Source: Atherix ibis (taxonomy: Eukaryota; Arthropoda; Insecta; Diptera; Athericidae). From it: a stretch of DNA of 64,000 bases. Shown in pieces: positions 43,083-51,904 of the stretch; positions within the stretch are counted from its first letter, which is position 1; every line of letters begins with the position of its first letter. The notes beneath the pieces are model-generated. The model was not told the DNA's origin. It ran no database searches and saw only the letters and a list, made by a program, of their open reading frames with translations. Location: assembly GCA_958298945.1 (NCBI GenBank), contig OY282610.1:32743667-32807666 (forward strand). The letters run 5' to 3'. A program made the translations under genes and the position numbers.

Positions 43083-44370
43083 CGAGGGTCGTTCAATAAA
43101 TCCCTAAAAAAAGATGGAAAAAAACTGTTTTTTAAAAAAGAAATTTTTTTATTTTTCAACATAATCTCCTTTTAGCTCTATACACTTTCCCAACCGTTTT
43201 TCCAAAATTTTTATCCCGCCAAAAAATAGGATTTCGGAAGTTATCGAAATACTCATCCGTTTGAGCAATGACGTCCTCGTTGGAAGTGAACCGTCGTCCG
43301 CCAAGCCATTTCTTCAGATTTAGGAAAAGAAAATAGTCACTCGGGGTCAAATCTGGCGAATAAGCAGGATGGTGCAACAATTCCATTCTCAATTCCACAA
43401 TTTTGGCCATGGAAACAGCGCAGGTGTGCACACGCGCATTCTCCTGATGCAAGAGGATTTTTTTCTTCTTCAGATGGGGGTGTTTCTCTATGATTTCCTC
43501 GCTCAACCGTTGCAATAACGACGCGTAATACGATCCTGCTATTGTTTTTCATTTTTCCAAGTAGTCGATAAAAATGATGCCCTCCGAATCCCAAAAGACC
43601 GTGGCCATCACCTTGCCGGCCGATGGCACAGCTTTTGCCTTCTTCGGAGCCCTTTCACCCTTGAAAATCCACTGTGATGACTGTCTCTTCGTTTCTGGAG
43701 TGTAGTAGTGTATCCAGGTTTCGTCCACAGTGACATATCGACGAAGGAATTCGGCAGGATTGCGATGAAAGAGTGCCAACATAGCCTCAGAGTCAACTAC
43801 ACGATTGCGCTTATTCTCCTCTGAGAGCAAACGCGGCACCCATCTTGCCGAAATTTTTTTCACAGACAATTTTTCATGCAAAATTGAAGCGACTGTACCT
43901 TGTGATATGCCCGTGGCCTCAACTAATTCGCGCACTTTAATTCGCCGATCGTTCAAAATCAGATCGTGGATTTTGTCGATGATTTCAGGAGTAGACACCT
44001 CAACTGGGCGTCCTGAACGATGTTCATCTTTTGTGGATGAACGGCCACGTGTAAAACAACCCAATTGTTAACCGTCGCAAACACAGGTGCAGATGTGCCA
44101 TGAACTGCTTTCAACTCGGCTTTGATTTCTTTCGGGCTTAAGCCTTTCAAATGGAGATGTTTGATGACAGCCCTAAACTCGCTTTTTTCCATTGTTATGC
44201 ACAAATAAATGTCGTTACCTTCAATCGACGATAGAAATTAACCTACGCTATGGATCAAGCTGAAATTTTGATAGCTTTCCTGTTGATAAATTTACTTACA
44301 AAAAAAAATCTTTACCGACACTACGAGCGCAATTTCTTGGATTTTCTAAGGACTTATTGAACGACCCTCA
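43083..44370 (-). mobile_element. Irritans-type mariner copy D, minus strand
   Basis: TA on both sides (43081-43082, 44371-44372); ends cgagggtcgttcaataaatc and, inward from 44370, tgagggtcgttcaataagtc. Length 1288 bp. It shares with copy E a distinctive replacement in the HTH coding region (gggttgttttacacgt instead of gggtgaatgaatttaaacgt), described under findings. Confidence 0.92.
43156..44192 (-). pseudogene. Irritans-type transposase, copy D (frameshifts, stop, D-to-E)
   Basis: From ATG 44192: MEKSEFRAVIKHLHLKGLSP ... APVFATVNNWV, then a 4-bp-shorter replacement near 44050-44065 shifts the frame. TRGRSSTKDEHRSGRPVEVS continues through the second HTH, ARWVPRLLSEENKRN and VTVDETWIHYYTPETKRQSS (first Asp). 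TGA stands at about 43549-43551, where relatives have Gly after YLEK. LLHQENARVHTC has Glu in place of the second catalytic Asp. [20 protein letters not shown] keeps the third. A further frameshift near 43245 scrambles the C-terminus. Inactive on several counts. Confidence 0.92.
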
Positions 44371-44559
44371 TAATAAGTGAAGTTGTTAATTGAAATAAAT
44401 GAATTTGGGGCAAGGATGTGACAAAACAATTTTGTACTGATCTTATTGAATCTCTGACTTTGACTTCCGAAGACTTTTCGATGAGCCTATGGCGAACACA
44501 CGTTTTTTCATGACATAAGTCAATTTTGTAGGACTGAGAAGCAGTAAAAAGCAAACCTC

Positions 44560-45030
44560 GATTTGGAAGGCATTAAACATTGAAAATTTGTGAAAATGTA
44601 ATACCTTTCAAGGACATCTTTATTAAAATAACCTCTTTTAAAAAGAGGCTTTAAAAATATCAGAAAAAAAAATGGCTTTAAAAAGATCAGAAAATTAGTA
44701 TTTTGATGCTACATAATGGTAACGGCCATCGTCATCAACGAGTTTTTGTTGCGAAAAATAAAATTTATGTGGTTCCAAAACCAACCCCTCTTCCCCCCAA
44801 CCCCCCTTCCCACCAACCCATTTGCACCTGATCAAAGTCCGTGTTATATTTTTTGTTTTCCAAAATCAAAAGCATTTAAAAGGACATCATCATGATAATA
44901 TCAATAACATCCAAAAGAGTGTAAAGCACTGATACGAAAAATGGAAGCAACGCCTCCGCCAATGGTTAACTGTCCAAAGGAATTACTTTGAAGGATCATA
45001 GAGAATCGTTAAAAAATAAATTTATAGTAT
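44560..45030 (+). pseudogene. Mariner relic (HLKGRHFGTIDNIQ family)
   Basis: NGNGHRHQRVFVAKNKIYVV (about 44718-44777), then PKPTPLP, matches 'DNAP.HTS..V..FLAKN...VVP.PPYSP'. IFCFPKSKAFKRTSS (about 44850-44895) is the decayed CDFFLFPKLK..LKG block, and DNINNIQKSVK near 44895-44925 the next. The end near 45000 has EGS-like sequence. The repeat-rich 44630-44700 holds two cggctttaaaaa-like units. Confidence 0.6.
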
Positions 45031-45033
45031 CAT

Positions 45034-45076
45034 AATGACATCCTTTTAAGTGTTTTCCACTTAAAAGGATGTCATT
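45034..45076. repeat. Perfect hairpin, 19-bp arms, 5-bp loop
   Basis: aatgacatccttttaagtg (45034-45052) and its exact complement (45058-45076) flank the loop ttttc. The right arm reads HLKGCHF in the sense of the mariner relics on either side, so the left arm is an inverted copy of transposase coding sequence: another fold-back event. Confidence 0.92.
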
Positions 45077-45099
45077 TTGATGGATCGGGACGGATCGTT

Positions 45100-45535
45100 A
45101 AAAAATAATTTTTGCCTCTACAGAACAAAGTATTAATCAAGTATTTTATGAATATTTTTTTTGAAGGGCCCAAAAAAAAGGGTCTTAGCGTCAGAACTGA
45201 CATTCCAGTAACTTGAATGCTTCACTATGGCACTGCTCGTTGTGACACGACTTTTCTCTATCAACGAGTTTTTCTTGGAAAAAGATATTCCTGTAGTTCC
45301 ATGGCCTTGCGAAGTCGTCTGATTCAAATTCATGTAACGTTGTTTTGTTTTCTATATCAAAAACCACTTAAAAGGACGTCATATTGGTACTATTGATAGT
45401 ATAAAAATGAGTATGTGTAACCGAAGAGCTGTCGGCGATTCCAGCTAAACACTTCTAACGACTACACTAACGTATACCTTTGGAAGGTAACTGCTTTGAA
45501 GGTGATAAACATTGATGCATAAAATAAAATGAAAT
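45100..45535 (+). pseudogene. Mariner relic (same family), second in tandem
   Basis: ASELTFQ.LECFTMALLVVT, then RLFSINEFFLEKDIPVVPWP (about 45249-45303), then FYIKNHLKGRHIGTIDSI near 45352-45405 gives the family name motif. EGNCFEGDKH near 45487-45516 is the C-terminal block. No catalytic Asp can be confirmed. It follows the 44560-45030 relic in the same orientation. Confidence 0.65.
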
Positions 45536-45539
45536 AGTT

Positions 45540-48500
45540 GCAAAAAAAAATTACTCTCGTTTTTTTTCTGCAGCACTTTTTTGTCTTTTACAATGACTAC
45601 AAACTTATAGAGAATTGTGACATTGTTTTTAATATAAAAATAAAAGTAAAAAAAGTCATTTTATAAGAGAATTTTTTTTATCGTCTAAAATCAATAAAAT
45701 ATTCCTTAAACAAAAAACACGATAAGAATTCGAAAATCAAAATACTTCCAATTTTATTTTGATTATTCAAAATGGAAATTGTATTCTAAGCCATAATAAC
45801 GAACGAATATAAATAAGGTATTATGGATTATGTTCCTGCATAAAATATAAAATGGCTGACATTTTTTTTTTTTTTTTGATCCATCACACAATATCAGCAC
45901 ATATTGGATTTTGAAACATTTTTATTTGATACCATCAGTTTTGCCTATAATACAATTTCTATATTATATATGACATTTGATATTTGATTTTATTTTGCTG
46001 AATCGATACAGCCATTATACTTTTATTATCGATGTTAAAATTGATAATAAATTAGGCTATTATGATAATTATCGTCAAATAGGAAAAGAGTCCTTAAATC
46101 TGGTACTATCCTAGAAGGTTATGTCTGCAAATTAAATGCACTATTACGTCAAATTATATTACTTGAAGTTGGAGTGTCTTTTCTTTTTCTTTTTGTGACC
46201 TTAAAATTTATATATTTTTCAATAAGGATCCCTTTTTACATTTTTTTTACGAATCTATTTATTTTCTGCATTTGAAATTAAAATATTTACTGTCAATTGT
46301 ACACTAAAATTACTGTGATTGTACACTAAAATTACTTTTGATTATACACTAAAATTACTAATAATATTTAAAATGTTAAAAAACGATTAACTTGTTATAT
46401 TTGATGTGTTTCAGAATTATTTCTATACAAGTCAGTGGTTCCCGATTCAGTAAAAAAAAAAAGGGACTGAAGCAAATAACGATAATTGACGAAGAAAGTA
46501 TCAAAAAATTTCACAAAACTATTTACCCTAAAAAAAATAATGCATTTTTGAAGAAAAAAAACTAAAAAAACGATATTAATTTTGAAAATAATAGCAAAAA
46601 AAAAAAAGATTTTTAATGATTCGACATTGAAGTATAGCCTTTAAGGATATTTATTACCTAAGTCTACCTTATAATTATAACGAATACAGAACAGCTATTT
46701 CGAAAGCATTCATTTTCCTTAGTCCTTGGAGACAAGAAAGTGCGTGAGTAATTTGAAATCGATTAACAATACGAGTACGTACTATCCTCTTATAGACCAT
46801 AGAGTTTATACTCCTTAAATGTGGTAGGTTAATTCAATTTAACAATTGTGGACTTTATAAACTACTACTTAGTATATGTCCTTTAAGTAAACATTGTTTA
46901 GTTATGTGACACGGTTACCATCCTATCAAAATACGAATCGATAACAAATTGTGGATTTCAAGTAAGTTAATAGAAAACGTTCAATTCCAAAAAAAAAAAA
47001 AAAAAAAAACAGAGAAAAGATTTTCGTTTGGTTTTCTTATCAATAAAAAAACTACCATCCATTCGCCTGTTTGCCTCATTATTGATCAAATACCAATGGA
47101 ATCCTGACTGTGATTTTTCAATTTTTCTAAATTTCAAACAATTCGTGCGGAATGTAAATGAATGAGTTTGCTTACACTTCACCACCTAATTTAGTTGTTT
47201 TCTTAAGAATTTCATGAATCCGAATTGGAAAATTCTAAAACAGACAAATAATATATGAGACAATTTTCTTCTAAATATAAATAAATAAAAATAAAAAGAA
47301 AACACAAAGCTCGAGTGAACATTTTTATTCGAATTGTGTGCTTGTGTTTATTGCCTAAAATGATCGAACGTCTACAATTTAAGACGATTACACCATTTGA
47401 CTAAATATCTACATTTTGTTCGTCACGAACATGCTCGATCAAAGGCAAGGGGTTCGTCCAACATTTTCGAGCGCTCGGGTCGAAAAATTCGACGATTCTT
47501 CCTAAAATTCTAGCCAATATCATCGCTCTTTCTTCCTTAGCAGCCTTTAGTTTGAATTATTATATTCATAAAACAGAAAAAAAATTTAATGTAAAAATAA
47601 ATAAATTTGCTCATTAAATACGTAATAAAAAGACTTAATTGAATTTGAATAGCAATTGGAGTAGTTGATAGTATCAAACTTTTAATGGTAAAGTTAATAA
47701 ATAAATATTCAAAACAATATCAAAAAATCGTTCTAGTTAAGTTTAAAATTTTTTCAGTCCACAAGAAACATTCAAAGGATGATTAAAAAAAAAAGGATGA
47801 TAAAAATATTGAAGCGAATTTTCTTATTAATTAATATATAATTAATAGTTGTAAATATATTTCTAGATAAACTATAATTAATTATGAAACAAACATAATT
47901 ACTGTCTTAAGGAGATTTTGATAAAATGCCTTATTAAAAATCGAAATTTCTATACTCAAGGAAACTTTTCGAAGAATATAAAATAACCATAAGAAAATTA
48001 TAGCTTAAACTTTTAAAATCCCAAAAGGATTAAAGAAGAGAATGAAAATTTAATATTGCCTAATTATTATTCTATGAACATTGAAAGAATCTATTATATA
48101 TAAATTATTATGTATTAAATTTTCCAGTCAATTTTCTATAATATAAAGAAATTTCGAAAAATATAAGAGAATAGGCATTCCTTTAAAAGGTTAAAAGCGG
48201 AAACAAAAGATCAAAATGCTGAAAACAATCGAAAAATGTTCATTATATTTGATCAAAAAGTGTTTCAGACTTTAGAACCAGTGAATTTTCTTAGCATATG
48301 AATTATTAAAAAACTAATTTGCAAACTAAATCTCTCCCATAAACCAAATACTCAAACTACTGTAGATTTTGAACTATACATTATCAATGTTCATATACAA
48401 GATGGTTAATATGAACTGCATATAGTCAGTCATACCCAAAAATTCATTGAAATCTTGAAAGCTATTGAAAGATAAAAGTCCGTCCGAAAATAAATATACA

Positions 48501-48769
48501 CGTACTTACCTATACTTCCGACAGTTGTAAAGATAGAAATGGACGATTGAACATTAGGATACCATAATTATTAAGGGTCTCAGTGCCCCAGTTAATACAG
48601 ACTCAATTTAAGGAGCAAAAAAAAACGTCCACGTTGTTGAATAGAATTGGTCCTATGCTGACCCAAATTTCAGCTAAAAGCATTTTTGTCAACGCCGTCA
48701 CAAATTTGAAGATCTTGGCAGTCTGGTATTAGAAACCATTACCACTAATTCTGAGTGCTATGACCGCAC
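45540..48769. other. Non-coding stretch with a minisatellite and one odd open frame
   Basis: Mostly poly-A/T-rich. Contains the three-unit tandem repeat at 46296-46359 and, at 47401-47556 on the minus strand, a 51-codon open stretch (KAAKEERAMILARILGRIVE..., then FFDPSARKCW). That stretch is GC-richer than its flanks and helix-like, but I do not recognise it. Neither transposon ends nor splice sites frame it convincingly. Confidence 0.45.
46296..46359 (+). repeat. Three-unit tandem repeat, 22-23 bp period
   Basis: Units 46296-46317, 46318-46340 and 46341-46359 each contain att.tacactaaaattact. The three copies are nearly identical, so expansion is fairly recent. Confidence 0.92.
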
Positions 48770-48771
48770 TA

Positions 48772-49225
48772 CCAGGTATATAAGCTTAAATCCGCTGTTT
48801 GGTCATAGTTGGCGTGAGTGAGCGTATTAAGCTACCATGGATTCGCCATACTTTTTTTATGAGTTTGACATCTGTCAATATTAATCAGTGCACATTGTCA
48901 GCAATTTCGTACAACAAAATATATTTTTCCTTTGGTAATCATATCTAGTTTTGTGCCAGAAAAAAAAAGCATATGCGGGAAGCTCGGCTTTTCTGCTTTA
49001 ATTTGAAGAAATCGGCTGCCGAATCGCATCGAATACTTATGTAGGCCTATGGTGACAGTGCTTTATCGGAAACAACGTGCCGATAGTGGTTTCGTGGGTT
49101 CAAGACGGCAATTTTGACTTGTGGGATAAGAAGCGTGAAAATCGGCCTAGGAAGGTTGAAGACCATCAATTGCAGGCTCTTTTGGACGAAGATGATACAA
49201 AACACAAAATGGATAAAGCTTCATC
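48772..49225 (+). pseudogene. Mauritiana-type mariner, 5' half only
   Basis: A TIR-like end, ccaggtatataagcttaaat at 48772, follows TA (48770-48771) and resembles Mos1-group ends. The transposase would open at about 48948 as ISSFVPEKK, with ATA where ATG is expected, and reads REARLFCFNLKKSAAESHRI. Then come a stop, AYGD..LSETTCR and, after a stop and frame change, WFRGFK and the NRPRKVEDHQLQALLDEDD block. It breaks off near 49225, before the second HTH. It is a truncated, inactive copy related to 5032-6036 and 57375-58370. Confidence 0.75.
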
Positions 49226-49234
49226 GTTTCAGAA

Positions 49235-49585
49235 GTAGGGAAGGGTGAGTGGTAAATATGCACCGCTGAGGACTTACAGGCCATTTTCTAAACTATTAAT
49301 ATTTAAAAAATATCAAAATTTATACAGTTTAGTTGGGAATAATTTTTCCAATTTTATAATATTGCATTTATAGCTTTTTTTTATCAGCATCAAATTATTT
49401 ATCTGAAAAAAAATAACAACAAAAATTCAAATTTCTTTCAAAATTCTTACATTTTTTTACACATAAAATTTTATACGCTTTTCTTAAATAGTTGAGAAGA
49501 ATTTATTAAATATCGCTTGATTTTTTAAAATGATTGGTTTTCAAATTTCCAAAAAAATGGCAAAAGTCTGTGAAGTTTTTATTTT
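49235..49585. other. Unassigned A/T-rich sequence
   Basis: Between the truncated mariner and the split DD41D element. It may include the 3' end of the latter, but I could not find its TIR. Confidence 0.4.
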
Positions 49586-49589
49586 ATCG

Positions 49590-49647
49590 GCATGTATCAT
49601 ATTGGCTTCCAAGGCTGCAATTGCTGCTGGTTTATTGACATAGAACG
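49590..49647 (-). pseudogene. DD41D transposase C-terminal piece (downstream of nested insertion)
   Basis: The minus strand reads FYVNKPAAIAALEANMIHA, the block that follows LDYFLWG.VK..VY in this family. It is separated from the rest of its gene by the inserted mariner. Sequence further left is too decayed to follow. Confidence 0.75.
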
Positions 49648-49649
49648 TA

Positions 49650-50927
49650 CGAGGGTCATTCAACAAGTACTTAGCCTCACCGCCCGATGGAACTGCTGTA
49701 ACAAAAGAATCGTGCAGTACATTCTTTTAATAGCCTACTGTCAAAGTTTCAGTCGATTCCCTCTATTAGTTTTGTTTTGAGAGCCTTTGAAAGCGAGCGT
49801 GTCGGTCGGTTGCACAAAAATGGAAAAAGAACAATATCGTTCGGTGATTAGATTCTTGTTTTTGGAAGGGAAAATGCGCAGCGAAATCAAAGATCGCTTG
49901 GATGCTGTGTATGGTGCGTCTTCTCCTTCGATGGCGACCGTCAAGAATTGGTTCAACGAGTTTGTTCGTGGCCGCACGTGGGTTTTTGATGAGCCACGCC
50001 CAGGTGCCCCGAAAACGGCTGCTACGGAGGAAAACGTTAAAAAAGTCCACGATCTCGTGTTGGCAGACCGTCGATTGAAGGTTTACGAGATAGCTGAGAC
50101 TGTGGGCATCGCAGTAGGAACGGTGCATCATATTCTACACGAAGAACTGGGCATGAGAAAGCTGTCGGCGCGATGGGTGCCGCGTTTGCTCACACCGGAA
50201 AACAAGCGCAACCGTGAGACCACATCGGCGACGTGTTTGGCGCTGTTTCAGCGCAATCCAGCGGAGTGCTTGCGTCGTTTCGTGACCGTCGATGAAACAT
50301 GGATTCACTGGTACACACCAGAGACCAAGGAATAGTCGAAACAGTATACTTCAACCGGCAAACTTGCTCTGAAGAAGACTGTTCGATCGGCCGGAAAGGT
50401 GATAGCCACCGTTTTCTGGGATTCACAAGGTGTGATCCACATCGATTACCTCGAGAAGGGTAAAACAATCACGGGGCGCTACTATGCTGACTTATTGGGC
50501 CGATTTGACGTCGAATTGAAGAAAAAGCGGCCCCGCTTTGCGAAGGAAAAAGTCCTGTTCCACCAGGACAACGCGCCGCCTCACACCTCCGCCGTCGCCA
50601 TGGCCAAATTGGTTGAATTGCGCTACGAATTGCTGCCCCATCCACCGTACTCTCCAGATTTGGCCCCCTGTGACTACTTTTTGTTTCCAAACCTGAAAAA
50701 ATCACTCGCCGGGAATAGCTTTGGGTCGAATGAGGAGGTCATCGTCGCCACGGAGGCCTATTTTGCTTCCCTCGAGAAAATGTATTTTTTGGACGGGTTA
50801 AAAAAGTTAGAGCATCGCTGGGCCAAGTGTATCGAGCTTGAAGGAAATTATGTGGAAAAATAAATTGCCATTTTTCCAAAATTTTCGTTTTTCTTTTGTA
50901 GGCTAAGTACTTGTTGAATGACCCTCG
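49650..50927 (+). mobile_element. GC-richer irritans-type mariner, nearly intact, nested
   Basis: Perfect 28-bp TIRs (49650-49677 and 50900-50927, starting cgagggtcattcaacaagta) and TA at both sides (49648-49649, 50928-50929). Length 1278 bp. TIR and protein are related to, but distinct from, copies A-E. Perfect TIRs, one stop only and visibly higher G+C than the surroundings indicate the youngest, or a recently arrived, element in the window. Confidence 0.95.
49820..50863 (+). pseudogene. Mariner transposase with one in-frame stop (347 codons)
   Basis: ATG 49820 (MEKEQYRSVIRFLFLEGKMR) to TAA 50861-50863 in one frame, 347 codons. I prefer this start to an upstream one at 49787 because MEK(S/E) starts the related copies. 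The HTH region includes MATVKNWFNEFVRGRTWVFD and GIAVGTVHHILHEELGMRKL. The linker is ARWVPRLLTPENKRN. The first Asp is in VTVDETWIHWYTPETKE. TAG at 50333-50335 (codon 172) replaces the Gln of relatives. VLFHQDNAPPHTS has the second Asp and [16 protein letters not shown] the third, 34 residues later. The end is CIELEGNYVEK. No frameshift and no missing catalytic residue. Similar to, but clearly not the same subgroup as, copies A-E. Confidence 0.95.
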
Positions 50928-50929
50928 TA

Positions 50930-51560
50930 GCTCCATAAAAAATAGTGTAGAGGCGTCCAATCGCACGATCTAGGCGGCCAACTCACCGCTACCAAACATC
51001 AGATAAATTGCTCACCGAACTCATCTTTCAATATGTGCATTGTTTTACGTTCTTTTTGGCATGTAGCGCCATTTTGTTGAAACTACATGTCGACCAGATG
51101 CAGTTCTTGTTCGAAATCATCGAACGCTAGCGATCTCCATTGATGGTAACGTTAAGGTCAGCGTCATCTTTAAAAAAATATGGACCGATTACCAAACGGT
51201 GCATTTTTTTTTGGGTGCAATGGCAGTTCTTGTTTCGACAATTTTGCTTATTCACATACTTATTCAACCGGAAATGAGCTTCGTCGCTGAACGCAATTTT
51301 TTGGTAATAAAACGGATTTTCCTCAAGTTGTTCTAAACCCCACTCACCGAAAATTCGATACCTTGGCAGGTCGTTCAGCTTCAGTTCTTGCACGAGCTGT
51401 ATTTTATATGCTTTCATACCAAGATCGTTACTGGTCGCGAAAAAACAATCCCAATTGCTGGGAACGGTGACAGATGGACAAAGTGCTGTCTTCACCAATG
51501 CTGGACGCTACGACAGCAATATTTTCCTCTGTACCATATACACTTTACGCATATGAGTTT
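50930..51560 (-). pseudogene. DD41D transposase main piece (upstream of nested insertion)
   Basis: Minus strand: DLGMKAYKIQLVQELKLNDL (from about 51420), then RIFGEWGLEQLEENPFYYQK, IAFSDEAHFRLNKYVNKQNC (first Asp), IGPYFFKDDADLNVTINGDR near 51180-51127 with the preceding VTVWC segment deleted, and, after frame changes and loss of the clear QQDG block, SWPPRSCDWTPLHYFLWS at about 50985-50932. The last catalytic Asp (LDYF) is His. The interruption by the younger mariner falls directly after this block. Confidence 0.82.
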
Positions 51561-51765
51561 GTAGTTTGATGTCCAATAGCATAAAACTGCAGTCAAATTG
51601 CTTGCTCAGTAGGGCGATTATGACTACCATAAAATGGCCGAAATAAGCAAAAACACATATTTCACAGAGCACGAATTTTAATAATAAAATTCAATAATTT
51701 CTAAGCATTGTCAGGATGTAAGTCTTTTCATGATAAAATGACAATGCTAATTGAGCACTTTTAAT

Positions 51766-51871
51766 TTTGACATATGTCACGCATCAAAAGAGATCTGTCA
51801 AAAATAAAAACATGAAAAATCGGACTTTGACACACGTCACGTGTCATAAGAGATCTGTCAAAAATAAAAAC
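51766..51871. repeat. Subterminal direct repeat in the DD41D leader, 60-bp period
   Basis: Two 46-bp units (51766-51811, 51826-51871) share tttgacaya.gtcacg and agagatctgtcaaaaataaa. Copy 1 has a matching single unit near 68-90 (cacgtaacgtgtgtcaaaat on the other strand sense). They are possible transposase-binding sites near the element end. Confidence 0.8.
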
Positions 51872-51904
51872 TATGATTTATCAGAACAAATAAATATGTT
51901 TTTT

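Larger units (their letters stand above)
49590..51900 (-). mobile_element. DD41D-type element, minus strand, split by a nested mariner
   Basis: The transposase reads on the minus strand from about 51560 to 50930, stops at a TA, and resumes across 49647-49590 after the 1278-bp mariner at 49650-50927. Removing the mariner and one TA joins LHYFLWSYV to FYVNKPAAIAALEANMIHA, with only a small in-element deletion. The leader (51560-51900) aligns with that of copy 1 at 60-300 and holds a tandem subterminal repeat (51766-51871). The outer ends were not defined. Confidence 0.85.
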
